Source of the DNA: Sphingomonas lenta | GTDB taxonomy: Bacteria; Pseudomonadota; Alphaproteobacteria; Sphingomonadales; Sphingomonadaceae | DNA: 64,000 nucleotides | Reading direction: 5' to 3' | NCBI RefSeq assembly: GCF_002288825.1 | Contig: NZ_NSLI01000005.1 | Coordinates: forward strand, 62,001-126,000 | Shown: positions 17,128 to 25,205 of the stretch, piece after piece | How the letters are laid out: each line of letters starts with the position of its first letter | Numbering within the stretch: position 1 is the first letter of the stretch | Made by a program: the position numbers and the translations under genes | The notes under the pieces: generated by a model | The model's database searches: none | Seen by the model: the letters and a program-made list of their open reading frames with translations, nothing else | Told to the model about the DNA's origin: nothing

Positions 17128-18003
17128 ATGGCCCGATACGAGAACCGCTACTGGTGGTCGCATGACGGGCTCCGGCTGCACGCGCGCGATTATGCGGGCG
17201 GCGAGGACGGACGGCCGCCGATCCTGTGCCTGCCCGGGCTGACGCGCAACGCGCGCGATTTCGAGGGACTGGCGGAGCGGCTGAGCCCCGAATGGCGGGT
17301 GCTGGCGCTGTCCTTACGGGGGCGCGGCGAGAGCGGTTACGCCAAGGACCCGATGACATACGTGCCGCTGACCTATGTGCAGGACGTGGACGCGCTGCTG
17401 CGCGAGCTGGGCGTCACCTGCTTCGTCGCGGTGGGGACGTCCTTGGGCGGGATCGTCACCATGCTGCTGTCCGGCACCGAGCGCGGGCGGATCGCGGGCG
17501 CGTTGCTGAACGACGTGGGGCCGGAGATCATGCCGGCAGGTCTTCAGCGCATCCGCGGCTATGTGGGCCGCGGGTCGAGCTGGCCCACCTGGATGCACGC
17601 GGCGCGCGGGCTGTCGGAGGCGAACGCGGACGTGTACCCGCGCTTCGGCATCGAGGACTGGCTGCGCATGGCCAAGCGGCTCTACCGGCTGAACTCGGCG
17701 GGGCGGATCGTGCTCGACTACGACCTCAAGATCGCCGAACCGTTCCGCGTGCCGGGGAACGAAGCGGGGCCGGACATGTGGCGAGCGCTCGACGGCCTAC
17801 GCGACACGCCCACGCTGATCGTGCGGGGCGCGCGGTCGGACGTGCTCGCGGCGGACACGGCGGCGCGCATGGTCGAGCGGCTGCGCGACGCGGAGCTGGT
17901 GACGGTGCCCGACGTGGGCCACACGCCGCTGCTGACCGAGCCGGAGCTCGACGCTCCGCTCGCGCGCTGGCTCGACCGGGTGAAGGAACCCGCCACCGCC
18001 TGA
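17128..18003 (+). CDS. alpha/beta hydrolase
   Basis: A 291-residue alpha/beta-fold hydrolase. The oxyanion LPGLTRNARDF loop, the nucleophile elbow G-T-S105-L-G-G, the acid-loop region VRGARSDVLAADT and the C-terminal catalytic His in VPDVGHTPLL are all visible. No signal peptide, so cytoplasmic; the substrate (ester, lactone or similar) is not predictable. It diverges from selO with only 37 bases between starts, and the SDR gene follows after 36 bases, probably as an operon. Confidence 0.9.
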   Translation: MARYENRYWWSHDGLRLHARDYAGGEDGRPPILCLPGLTRNARDFEGLAERLSPEWRVLALSLRGRGESGYAKDPMTYVPLTYVQDVDALLRELGVTCFVAVGTSLGGIVTMLLSGTERGRIAGALLNDVGPEIMPAGLQRIRGYVGRGSSWPTWMHAARGLSEANADVYPRFGIEDWLRMAKRLYRLNSAGRIVLDYDLKIAEPFRVPGNEAGPDMWRALDGLRDTPTLIVRGARSDVLAADTAARMVERLRDAELVTVPDVGHTPLLTEPELDAPLARWLDRVKEPATA

Positions 18004-18039
18004 ACGCGTCTCCCGGCCGGTAACGGATCAGGAGAACTC

Positions 18040-18804
18040 ATGGCCGACATCGTCACGCGCGCGCATACGCCCGTCACGCCGCTGAAGGGCAGACGGGCGG
18101 TGATCACCGGCGGCACCACGGGCATCGGCCGCGCGATCGCGGTGTTGCTGGCGTCGGAGGGCGCGCGCGTGTTCGTGTGCGGCCGCGACCCGCAGCATCT
18201 GCAGGATGCGCTCGCCGCGATCGGCGAGGCCGGCCGCGACGGCGGCGGGGGCGAGGGGATCAGCATCGACCTCGCCGAGCCGGGCGCGACCAAACAGGTG
18301 TTCGATGAGGCGGAGCGCCGCATGGGCGGCGTCGATATCGCCGTGCTCAACGCCGCGGTCGCGGTCGAGGGGCTGACCGACGTGTCGGAGGACGAGCTGC
18401 GCTACGCAATCGCGGCCGACTTCACCGCGTATATGCTGGGCGCGTTCGAGGCGTCGCGGCGCATCCGGGACGGCGACATCGTGCTGACCGGGTCGATGAG
18501 CGCACACATCCTGGGGCCGAGCTCGACCGTGTACGCCGGCATCAAGGCGGGCGTGGCGGGTTTCGCGGAGGCGCTGCGAAAGGAGCTGGGCGACAAGGGC
18601 ATCCGCGTCGCGCTCGTCGAGCCGGGCAAGACCAAGGCCGACTTCGGCGACGCGTCCGACGAGGAGCAAAAGGAGAAGGTGGCGCGCGCGGAGACGATCC
18701 GCGCGGAGGACATCGCGGTGGGCGTCCACTACATGTTGACGCAACCGCGCAGGACGGTGGTGCAGCAGCTGGTGATCGTGCCGCGGGCGTTGGGGGAGGA
18801 GTGA
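18040..18804 (+). CDS. short-chain dehydrogenase/reductase
   Basis: A 254-residue classical SDR. The cofactor motif TGGTTGIG lies at residues 23-30, an NAA motif appears in VLNAAVAVEG, and the catalytic Ser152, Tyr165 and Lys169 are in place (LTGSMS ... SSTVYAGIK). Arg49 after the second strand suggests NADP preference. A clear AGGAGA ribosome binding site precedes the ATG. It follows the alpha/beta hydrolase and may act on the same class of compound. Downstream is a 94-bp palindromic repeat element. Confidence 0.9.
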   Translation: MADIVTRAHTPVTPLKGRRAVITGGTTGIGRAIAVLLASEGARVFVCGRDPQHLQDALAAIGEAGRDGGGGEGISIDLAEPGATKQVFDEAERRMGGVDIAVLNAAVAVEGLTDVSEDELRYAIAADFTAYMLGAFEASRRIRDGDIVLTGSMSAHILGPSSTVYAGIKAGVAGFAEALRKELGDKGIRVALVEPGKTKADFGDASDEEQKEKVARAETIRAEDIAVGVHYMLTQPRRTVVQQLVIVPRALGEE

Positions 18805-18823
18805 GGCGAGCTCACCCTCTCCC

Positions 18824-18917
18824 GTCATGCCGGACTTGTTCCGGCATCCATCGTTGTGCGCACGAGCCCGCCGGAGTGCGCGGACGACGATGGACCCCGG
18901 AACGAGTCCGGGGTGAC
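18824..18917. repeat. 94-bp REP/BIME-like element, copy A
   Basis: Two inverted copies of a ~30-base unit: the left arm has ATGCCGGA/TCCGGCAT around CTTGT, the right arm ACCCCGGA/TCCGGGGT around ACGAG. Between them CCATCGT (18848-18854) pairs with ACGATGG (18887-18893). The element at 57313-57406 has the same length and differs mainly in a 10-base block and three single bases. It lies between the SDR and GH130 genes. Confidence 0.85.
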
Positions 18918-18934
18918 GATAGGGAGGCGGGTAG

Positions 18935-20056
18935 GTGACCAGCTACCCCCACGACGCGCTGATCTTCCGCCCGGACGACGTCGACCTCTCGCGCTCGCCG
19001 CTCGCGGGGAAGGTCGACGCCGAAACCTACGTGCTCGGCGCGTTCAACCCGGGGATGACGCGGCTCGCCAACGGCAACCTTCTGCTCATGGTCCGCGTCG
19101 CCGAGGCGTTGCTCCACCCCAAGCACGAGGGCCATGTCCGCGCGATCCGGTGGAAGGACGGCGCGTATAAGCTCGACGCTTGGCCCGTTACTGCGGTCGA
19201 CACGTCCGACCCGCGCAAGTTCACGGTGCCGGGCGGATCGTGGCGCGTGATGGCGCTGACCTCGCTCTCCTGGCTGCTTCCCGTCGAGCTCGACCCCGAG
19301 GGGAAGCGCGTCGAGGCCGTGCACTATGACCGCGCCATCGCCCCGACCGCGAGCTACCAATGCTACGGCGTCGAGGACGCGCGGATCAGCCGCGTAGGCG
19401 ACCGCTACCTCATGACGACCTGCTCGGTCAGCCCGGAGCGGCACTGCACGACGCTCTACACCAGCGCGGACGCGCTCGACTGGCGGCTGGAGGGGATCGT
19501 CCTCGATCACCAGAACAAGGACATGCTGATCTTCGAAGGGCTGATCGGCGGCGAATATTGGGCGCAGACGCGGCCGCTGGGCGATCTCTATTTCGCCTAC
19601 CCGCCCGACAGCGAGTGGCGTGCCGGGCCGTCGATCAACCTGGCGCGCTCGCCCGACGCGCTGCACTGGCGGCCGCACGACCGGCCCGGCATCCGCCCGC
19701 ACGCCGCGACCGACCACACCGCGCGCATGGGCGGCGGCACGCCGCCCGTGCTGACCGACGAGGGCTGGCTCTCGCTATGGCACGGCGTCGAGCCGTCGGG
19801 CGTGGTCGGCATCTACCGCACTTACCTGTCCGTGCTCGACCGCGACGACCCGTCGGTGACGGTCCGGACGGTGCACCAGCCGGTGCTCGAGCCCAGCCCG
19901 GCGCTGACCGAGCCGCTCAAGCATCAGATGTATCTGGACGGCGTGGTATTCACGACGGGCATCGCCGACGCGGGCGACCGCTGGATCGTCGCGAGCGGCG
20001 AGGCGGACCTGGCGTGCCGGATCACGCATATCCCCAAGAAGGCGCTACGCTCGTGA
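18935..20056 (+). CDS. glycoside hydrolase family 130-like (beta-mannoside phosphorylase/mannosidase)
   Basis: A 373-residue protein with the five-bladed propeller signatures of GH130: an N-terminal NPGMTRLANGNLLLMVRV blade, the family motif CYGVEDARIS, NKDMLIFEGLIGGEYWAQTRP and DHTARMGGGTPPV, ending with blade closure near VASGEADLA. GH130 members are phosphorylases or hydrolases of beta-mannosides; which one this is cannot be decided without the phosphate-binding residues. No signal peptide. GTG start after GGAGGCGGG. The last 4 bases overlap the small HhH gene. Confidence 0.85.
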   Translation: MTSYPHDALIFRPDDVDLSRSPLAGKVDAETYVLGAFNPGMTRLANGNLLLMVRVAEALLHPKHEGHVRAIRWKDGAYKLDAWPVTAVDTSDPRKFTVPGGSWRVMALTSLSWLLPVELDPEGKRVEAVHYDRAIAPTASYQCYGVEDARISRVGDRYLMTTCSVSPERHCTTLYTSADALDWRLEGIVLDHQNKDMLIFEGLIGGEYWAQTRPLGDLYFAYPPDSEWRAGPSINLARSPDALHWRPHDRPGIRPHAATDHTARMGGGTPPVLTDEGWLSLWHGVEPSGVVGIYRTYLSVLDRDDPSVTVRTVHQPVLEPSPALTEPLKHQMYLDGVVFTTGIADAGDRWIVASGEADLACRITHIPKKALRS

Positions 20057-20241
20057 CCGACTTGAATACCGCCACCGCCGAGGAACTGGACGCCGTCCCC
20101 GGCCTGGAGGGGCACGGCCCCGAGATCGTGCGCTATCGCGAGGAGCGGGGCCGGTTCACCGACCTGCGCCAGCTCGACGAGGTGCCGGGGCTGGCGGGCA
20201 AGGCGGATGCCGCCAAGCCGCACCTGACCGTCGGGGGCTAG
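20053..20241 (+). CDS. small helix-hairpin-helix protein (ComEA-like)
   Basis: A 62-residue protein of two HhH motifs: TDLNTATAEELDAVPGLEGHG and FTDLRQLDEVPGLAGK. This matches the C-terminal HhH pair of ComEA-type and competence-like DNA-binding proteins but without a membrane anchor. The GTG start overlaps the GH130 stop (GTGA), so translation is coupled. Its 3' end overlaps the convergent gene by 4 bases. A role in DNA or nucleic acid binding is inferred from the fold only. Confidence 0.8.
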   Translation: MTDLNTATAEELDAVPGLEGHGPEIVRYREERGRFTDLRQLDEVPGLAGKADAAKPHLTVGG

Positions 20242-20489
20242 CTGTTGATGTAGACGGGCAGGTCCGGGTCGATCTGCGCCTTGGGCTCGAGCGGGTGGTA
20301 GTCGCGCGCCTCCTCCGCAGAACCCGCTTGCCCGCGCGTCGAGGCGAAGCCGGCGAGCCAGTCCTGGCGGCGCTGCAGCTCGCCCGTCTCCGGGTCGTGG
20401 TCGTAGGGGCAGTCACCCGCCTGGTGGTCGATGTCGCGTCCGGCCTCCGCGCCTTCCTGAAACGCTGGGGATTGCTGCTGCTCGGCCAT
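20238..20489 (-). CDS. small Rmf/CrpP-like protein
   Basis: An 83-residue hydrophilic protein. The segment EGAEAGRDIDHQAGDCPYDHDPETGELQ then RRQDWLAGFAST follows the pattern A..G...G....CPY....R..W..G of ribosome modulation factor and CrpP-like proteins, though with a longer insert and an acidic tail. The ATG at 20489 follows AAGGAGACC. Assignment to that fold is by eye; hibernation or stress function is an inference. Confidence 0.7.
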   Translation of the reverse strand: MAEQQQSPAFQEGAEAGRDIDHQAGDCPYDHDPETGELQRRQDWLAGFASTRGQAGSAEEARDYHPLEPKAQIDPDLPVYINS

Positions 20490-20630
20490 GGGTGGTCTCC
20501 TTGGACAAGTATAACGGGCCGTGCGGGCGTAAGGTCCGGTCGTGGCACCGATCGGCGGTTGAGCCGTTGTCACCTATGTGTCCGGTGCGTCGCGCCGGGC
20601 TCTCCAACCACTCGTATCGGAGAAGAGCGT

Positions 20631-20804
20631 ATGGCTACGACGACCGCCAATCAGACCAACCAGTCGCGCACCGCGGGCGCGAAGGACGCGATCAATCAGA
20701 ACCTGGGCAAGGCCAAGGCGTTCGCCAAGCAGCGCCCGGCCGCGACCGCGGCGCTCGCGGGCGTGCTGGGGCTGGCGCTGCTGAACACGCTGCGCGGGCG
20801 CTGA
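20631..20804 (+). CDS. small single-pass membrane protein
   Basis: A 57-residue protein with a polar, Thr/Asn/Gln-rich N-terminus, a KAKAFAKQRP basic stretch and one membrane segment near the end (ATAALAGVLGLALLNTL). The ATG is preceded by GGAGAAGA. The layout (soluble helix, RP-linker, transmembrane tail) is like DUF883/ElaB-type tail-anchored ribosome-associated proteins, but I cannot confirm the family. A terminator-like hairpin lies 120 bases downstream. Confidence 0.7.
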   Translation: MATTTANQTNQSRTAGAKDAINQNLGKAKAFAKQRPAATAALAGVLGLALLNTLRGR

Positions 20805-20823
20805 GCGGGCGAGTAGCGGGCGG

Positions 20824-20849
20824 CCTCGGATTGCGCGAGCAATCCGAGG
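20824..20849. repeat. 11-bp hairpin sharing a GGATTGC core (copy 1)
   Basis: CCTCGGATTGC (20824-20834) pairs with GCAATCCGAGG (20839-20849) around GCGA. A second hairpin with the same GGATTGC/GCAATCC core lies at 21050-21074, on the other side of the terminator. Confidence 0.65.
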
Positions 20850-20924
20850 ACTCGCCACGTCGGGCAGCGGGAGCGGCATAGTCGCTCACGTCTGACGACG
20901 TGGCGTCCTCTCAGCCGAAAAGAG

Positions 20925-20957
20925 AAAGGGCGGTCCGGAGGTCCGGGCCGCCCTTTT
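20925..20957. terminator. intrinsic terminator, probably bidirectional
   Basis: AAAGGGCGG (20925-20933) pairs with CCGCCCTTT (20948-20956), extended by an inner TCCGG/CCGGG stem with an AGGT loop. On the plus strand it is followed by TTTTG; on the minus strand by TTTCTCTTTT. It can end both the small plus-strand gene and the rplM-rpsI transcript. Confidence 0.75.
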
Positions 20958-20983
20958 GTAGTTACCGTATACTGAGGCCGCGC

Positions 20984-21074
20984 CGTCACGGAGCAAGTCC
21001 GTGACGTCGAACGGAGCGGTGAGCCGCTCCGCCGGCCGTCGCGACGAGTCCTTGGATTGCGTTGCAATCCAAGG
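20984..21074. repeat. three tandem hairpins downstream of rpsI
   Basis: CGTCACGGA (20984-20992) pairs with TCCGTGACG (20998-21006); GGAGCGG (21013-21019) pairs with CCGCTCC (21024-21030); CCTTGGATTGC (21050-21060) pairs with GCAATCCAAGG (21064-21074). None has a T-run. The last begins 10 bases after the rpsI stop. Together with 20824-20957 they fill the 279-base gap, which has no gene. Confidence 0.6.
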
Positions 21075-21083
21075 CCGTCCGCA

Positions 21084-21623
21084 TCAGCGCTTCGAGAACT
21101 GGAAGCTGCGACGCGCCTTTGCACGCCCGTACTTCTTGCGCTCCACGGTGCGGCTGTCGCGGGTGAGGAAGCCGGCCGCCTTGACGGGCGAGCGCAGCGT
21201 CGGCTCGTAGCGGGTCAGCGCCTGGGCGATGCCGTGCTTGACCGCGCCGGCCTGGCCCGAGAGGCCGCCGCCCTTCACGGTGCAGATCACGTCATACTGG
21301 CCGTCGCGCTCGGCGACGCCGAAGGGCTGGTTGATGACGAGGCGCAGCGAGGGACGCGCGAAATACACTTCCTGGTCGCGGCCGTTGATCGTGATCTTGC
21401 CGGAGCCGGGCTTGAGCCACACGCGGGCGACGGCGTCCTTGCGGCGGCCGGTCGCGTAGGCGCGGCCGAGCTTGTCGATCTCCTGCTCGCGCAGCGGGGC
21501 GGCGGGCTGGAGGTTGATCGGCGCCGACGCGTTCGCGTCGTCGCCCACGGCCGGGGCGGCCGTGGCGGCCGCGCGCTGCGTGAGATCGCCGAGATCGGCG
21601 AGGGACTGGCGGTTGTCGGACAT
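21084..21623 (-). CDS. rpsI: 30S ribosomal protein S9
   Basis: A 179-residue small-subunit protein. The S9 core begins at [22 protein letters not shown] and ends with the conserved basic tail [18 protein letters not shown], whose last residues reach the P-site tRNA. An extra N-terminal segment of about 49 residues, Ala/Asp-rich and low-complexity, precedes the core; E. coli S9 has almost none. Such extensions are usual in alphaproteobacteria. Its ATG overlaps the rplM stop by one base (TAATG), so translation is coupled. Confidence 0.97.
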   Translation of the reverse strand: MSDNRQSLADLGDLTQRAAATAAPAVGDDANASAPINLQPAAPLREQEIDKLGRAYATGRRKDAVARVWLKPGSGKITINGRDQEVYFARPSLRLVINQPFGVAERDGQYDVICTVKGGGLSGQAGAVKHGIAQALTRYEPTLRSPVKAAGFLTRDSRTVERKKYGRAKARRSFQFSKR

Positions 21624-22102
21624 TACTGGCCCACCTTGTTCTTGCGGTTCATGCCCGCGATGTCGAGCGGCTCGGGGTTCTGCGCGGCGTGCGGGTGCTC
21701 GGCGCCGGCGAAGATGCGCAAGGAGCGCATCTGCTCGCGACCCAGCGGGCCGCGCGGGATCATGCGCTCCACGGCCTTCTCGAGCACGCGCTCGGGGAAG
21801 CGGCCCTCCAGCACCTTGGCGGCGGTGATCGACTTGATGCCGCCCGCATAGCCCGTGTGCTTGTAATAGACCTTCTTCTGCGCCTTGTTGGACGTGAAGC
21901 GGATCTTGTCGGCGTTGATGACGATGACGTTGTCGCCGCAATCGACGTGCGGGGTGAAGCTCGTCTTGTGCTTGCCGCGCAGCACGTTGGCGATCACCAC
22001 CGCCGCCCGGCCGACGACCAGGTCGGTGGCGTCGACGATGTGCCACTTCTTCTCCACCTCGTGCGGCTTGGCCGACTTGGTGGTCTTCATGAGCGCCTTC
22101 AT
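21623..22102 (-). CDS. rplM: 50S ribosomal protein L13
   Basis: A 159-residue large-subunit assembly protein. Recognisable segments are [57 protein letters not shown] and [20 protein letters not shown]. The rplM-rpsI gene order is conserved across bacteria. The start may be ATG 22102 or the in-frame ATG 22090 (MKTTKSAKP). A promoter-like pair lies upstream at 22167-22194. Confidence 0.97.
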   Translation of the reverse strand: MKALMKTTKSAKPHEVEKKWHIVDATDLVVGRAAVVIANVLRGKHKTSFTPHVDCGDNVIVINADKIRFTSNKAQKKVYYKHTGYAGGIKSITAAKVLEGRFPERVLEKAVERMIPRGPLGREQMRSLRIFAGAEHPHAAQNPEPLDIAGMNRKNKVGQ

Positions 22103-22166
22103 GGGCGAGACCTCTTTGGTTCAGAACGACGAGCGCCGCCCACGAAGGAGCGGCGCGATGGCGGTG

Positions 22167-22194
22167 CAGATACAGTTCGGGGCCGGAAAGTCAA
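22167..22194 (-). promoter_or_regulatory. promoter-like elements of rplM-rpsI
   Basis: On the minus strand TTGACT (22194-22189) is followed after 16 bases by TATCTG (22172-22167), about 65 bases before the rplM start. The -35 hexamer is close to consensus, the -10 weaker. Identified by eye. Confidence 0.4.
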
Positions 22195-22232
22195 CGAAAT
22201 CGCGCCATTCACGACGGGTAAAATAGTACCGG

Positions 22233-22541
22233 TCAGCTCGTCTCCAGCGCGACCCACTCCTCGACGGCGGGCGCCGCAGCCGCTTCCCAGGTCTCGATCG
22301 CCGGCAGCTCGTACGGGTGGAGCGCGGTCAGGTGCTCGACGAGGCGGCGGGCACGGATGGACGACGTCTTGAACTGGGCGACGACCTCGTCCGCCGTTTC
22401 GACCTCGTTCCGCCAGCGATAGATCGAGCGGCACTGGCCCAAGAGGTTGCAGCAGGCGGCGAGCCGCGCCTCCACCGCCGCGCGCCCGATCCGCTCGGCG
22501 GTCTCCCGGTCGGGAAAGGTGACCTGGACGAGCGCGATCAC
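22233..22541 (-). CDS. cutA: divalent-cation tolerance protein CutA
   Basis: A 102-residue trimeric CutA1-fold protein: VQVTFPDRETAERIGRAAVEARLAACCNLLGQCRSIYRWRNEVE then VVAQFKTSS and LHPYELPAIETW. The paired Cys and the IYRW segment are family features. It has been linked to copper and divalent metal tolerance, with the molecular role still debated. GTG start overlapping the ctaA stop by 4 bases (GTGA). It lies in a run with a halogenase-family gene and faces a zur locus. Confidence 0.92.
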   Translation of the reverse strand: MIALVQVTFPDRETAERIGRAAVEARLAACCNLLGQCRSIYRWRNEVETADEVVAQFKTSSIRARRLVEHLTALHPYELPAIETWEAAAAPAVEEWVALETS

Positions 22542-23602
22542 CGCGGGCGCAGCACGGCGGCGCGCTCGCCCACGATGTGCGCGGCCCAAACGGCGGCGAT
22601 CAGCAGCAGCGCGGCGTTCGCCTGGTGTGCCACCGCTACGGGCAACGCCACGCCCGTCGTCAGCGTGGCGACGCCGAGCGAGATCTGAAGGCCGGTGAGC
22701 AGGATCACGGCGACGCCGGCGCGGGGGTGGCCGCTCTTGACCGCGCGCGCGGCTAGCCAGACGAGCGCGGCGGCGGCGACGAAGGCGAACCAGCGGTGGA
22801 TGAATTGGACGACGATCGGGTTGTCGACCGCGTCCGCCACCGGGGAGCCCAGCATCGGCGTCGCGCGCGGGAACCACTCGTCGCCCATGAGCGGCCAGGT
22901 GCTGAACGCGTAACCGGCGTTGAGTCCCGCGGTGAACGCGCCCCAGACGATCTGCACGCCCAAGGCCGCGAGCGCGACGATCGCCACCGGCTTGAGCTTC
23001 GCGGCGACGCTGAGCGGGTTGCGCGCGAGCTGCAGCAAGTCGAGCGCGGTCCAGACCAGCCCGGCCAGGATGAGGAGCGCGACCGAGAGGTGCACTGCGA
23101 GCCGGACATGGCTGACGTCTGTGCGCTCGACGAGGCCGGACGCGACCATCCACCAGCCAATCGCGCCTTGTAGCCCGCCGAGCAACAGCAGCGCCACGAG
23201 GCGGCGGCCATAGCCTTTCGGGATCCATCGCTTGGCTGCGAAAAAGGCGAGCGGGAGCGCAAAGGCGAGCCCGATCACGCGGCCGAGCAGGCGGTGGACA
23301 TATTCCCAGAAGAAGATCGTCTTGAAGCCCGCGAGCGTCATGCCGCGGTTGATCTCCTGATATTCCGGGATCTGCTTGTACGCCTCGAACTCCGCTTGCC
23401 ACTGCGCGTCGGTGAGCGGCGGCAGCGTGCCGCTGATCGGCTTCCACGACGTGATCGATAGGCCCGACTCGGTCAGGCGCGTGATGCCACCCACCACCAC
23501 CATGAGGACGATCAGCACGGCGACCCCCAGCAGCCACTTGGCCACGAGTCGCGGCCGGGCGCGGGACATGAACGCGGCGCTGGGCTGGAGCATGGTCGCC
23601 AT
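22538..23602 (-). CDS. ctaA: heme A synthase
   Basis: A 354-residue integral membrane oxidase (COX15/CtaA) that converts heme O to heme A for aa3-type cytochrome oxidase. Eight hydrophobic segments are visible. The heme-ligand histidines fall in EYVHRLLGRVIG, HVRLAVHLS, QFIHRWFAF and VAHQANAAL. The TRLTESGLSITSWKPISGTLPP motif of the proteobacterial form is present. It directly abuts the halogenase gene (no gap) and overlaps cutA. Confidence 0.95.
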   Translation of the reverse strand: MATMLQPSAAFMSRARPRLVAKWLLGVAVLIVLMVVVGGITRLTESGLSITSWKPISGTLPPLTDAQWQAEFEAYKQIPEYQEINRGMTLAGFKTIFFWEYVHRLLGRVIGLAFALPLAFFAAKRWIPKGYGRRLVALLLLGGLQGAIGWWMVASGLVERTDVSHVRLAVHLSVALLILAGLVWTALDLLQLARNPLSVAAKLKPVAIVALAALGVQIVWGAFTAGLNAGYAFSTWPLMGDEWFPRATPMLGSPVADAVDNPIVVQFIHRWFAFVAAAALVWLAARAVKSGHPRAGVAVILLTGLQISLGVATLTTGVALPVAVAHQANAALLLIAAVWAAHIVGERAAVLRPR

Positions 23603-25123
23603 TTAGGCACTGGCCCGAAGCGAGCCAAGCGCTTGGGCGTGGCTCCGAAAATTTAGGAGGCAGCCGTCGAGCAGCCGGTCGAGCGAGGCCAAGTCGGCGG
23701 GCGGCGGGGCGGGGCGGAGCTTCTCGTCGGCGGGGAAGGTGCCGTAGCCCGCGAGCAGGCATCCCCAAGACATTGGCGCATAGTAGCGCGCGATATCCAG
23801 TCGGTGCACCTCGGCCGGAAGGTCGCCGCCGGTGAACCAGCAGGTCATCACCGCCTTTAGATCATCCGACAAGTCGGCGAGCGTGGCGGCGTCCCGCCAA
23901 TACTGCGTGTCGGTGCGGCGGTTCAGGCGGTAGTGGCAGACGATGTAGTCGCGGATGCCTTCGTAGCGCCGCGCGATCGTGCGGTTGAACACGTCGCGAT
24001 GCTGCGGCGTGAAGCCGCCGTCGGCGTATGCCTGGATGAAGCCTTCCACGGTTGCCTGGACGATGTGGAGCGCGGTGGCCTCCAGCGGCTCGATGAAGCC
24101 TTGCGCCAGGCCGATGGCGAGGCAGTTGCCCGTCCAGCTCCGCTCGACGCGGCCGACCTTCATCTCCAGGTGGCGCGCTGGCGTGGGGTCGTCGAGCGTG
24201 CCGAGGTGCCGCCGCAGCTCGGTCTCGGCGTGGTCGGGATCGATGTAGCGGCTGGAATAAACATAGCCGTTGCCCGCACGGCTGGTGAGCGGGATGTGCC
24301 AGACCCAGCCGGCCGACAGCGCGGTCGCGGTCGTATACGGGTTGAGCTCGTCCCCGTTCGGCGTTGGCATCACCACGGCGCGGTCGTTGAACAGGTTGCT
24401 CGCGAAGGGAAGGAACTTCCCGCCCAGCGCCGCTTGCGCGATCACCGAGCGAAAGCCGCTGGCGTCGACGAACAGGTCGCCCGCGATTGCCTCGCCCCCG
24501 TCGGTAAGCAGGTGGCTGACCTGTCCATCTTCGCCGACCGCAACCTCGACGACGCGGTCCTGCCGGTGCTCGACGCCGAGCTCGGCCGCGCGCCTTGCCA
24601 GCACCTGACCGACGAGGTGCGCGTCGAAATGGTAGCCGTAGCCGACCTCGAACGGGAAGTTATCGGGCGCGAGGGGCACGAAACCCCGCTCGGCGAGGCG
24701 GCTGTTGAGGAAGAAGCGGTCGGGATGCGCGGGCACGTCGCGCCCCGTCCGCCTGGCGCGGGCGGACGCGTGGAACTGCGGCTCGGTATGGAGGTCGACC
24801 GCGCTCGCGAAGGGGTGGAAGTAACGGCCATAGCCCGGCCGCTCCGACCAGCCGGTGAACGCGATGCCGACCTTGTACGTCGCGTTCGCGGCCGGCATCC
24901 AGTCCGCCTCCGCGATGCCGAGCTTCGCGAACAGCGCGCGGAGCTGCGGCGTGGAGCCCTCGCCGACGCCGATGATGCCGATGTCGGGCGACTCGATCAC
25001 CGTGACGCGGGCCTGCGGCCACTCATGCGCGAACAGGCACGCCGCCATCCACCCCGCCGTGCCGCCGCCGAGCACGACGATGCGGATGGGCGGGGAGGGG
25101 GAGCGGTCGGTCATGGCCCGCAT
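23603..25123 (-). CDS. tryptophan halogenase-family flavoprotein
   Basis: A 506-residue FAD-dependent halogenase-like protein. It has the FAD loop VVLGGGTAGWMAA (residues 17-28), the halogenase-type GWVWHIPL motif, a Lys in the position of the catalytic lysine (K84, NATYKVGI) and a Glu in GFIEPLEATALHIV. Family knowledge: tryptophan halogenases chlorinate or brominate indole rings with FADH2 from a separate reductase; many sphingomonad paralogs have unknown substrates. ATG 25123 or 25114 could be the start. No flavin reductase or biosynthetic cluster is nearby. Confidence 0.88.
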   Translation of the reverse strand: MRAMTDRSPSPPIRIVVLGGGTAGWMAACLFAHEWPQARVTVIESPDIGIIGVGEGSTPQLRALFAKLGIAEADWMPAANATYKVGIAFTGWSERPGYGRYFHPFASAVDLHTEPQFHASARARRTGRDVPAHPDRFFLNSRLAERGFVPLAPDNFPFEVGYGYHFDAHLVGQVLARRAAELGVEHRQDRVVEVAVGEDGQVSHLLTDGGEAIAGDLFVDASGFRSVIAQAALGGKFLPFASNLFNDRAVVMPTPNGDELNPYTTATALSAGWVWHIPLTSRAGNGYVYSSRYIDPDHAETELRRHLGTLDDPTPARHLEMKVGRVERSWTGNCLAIGLAQGFIEPLEATALHIVQATVEGFIQAYADGGFTPQHRDVFNRTIARRYEGIRDYIVCHYRLNRRTDTQYWRDAATLADLSDDLKAVMTCWFTGGDLPAEVHRLDIARYYAPMSWGCLLAGYGTFPADEKLRPAPPPADLASLDRLLDGCLLNFRSHAQALGSLRASA

Positions 25124-25159
25124 CGGCTAGCAAATCGGGACCGGAACCGCGAGCCGGAG

Positions 25160-25180
25160 CAAATGTTATGTTGTAACCCG
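25160..25180. promoter_or_regulatory. Zur-box-like operator
   Basis: CAAATGTTATGTTGTAACCCG at 25160-25180 resembles the Zur consensus GAAATGTTATAnTATAACATTTC. The left half AAATGTTAT is perfect; the right half keeps TGTAAC only. It lies 26 bases upstream of merC and about 37 bases upstream of the divergent halogenase gene, with a zur-like gene two genes away. Confidence 0.5.
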
Positions 25181-25205
25181 AACAGAATGAGATTACGTAT
25201 CCTGC

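Noticed and set aside
23603..25123. Halogenase as the core of a natural-product cluster
   Set aside because: Neighbours are ctaA, cutA, merC and zur; no biosynthetic genes are seen.
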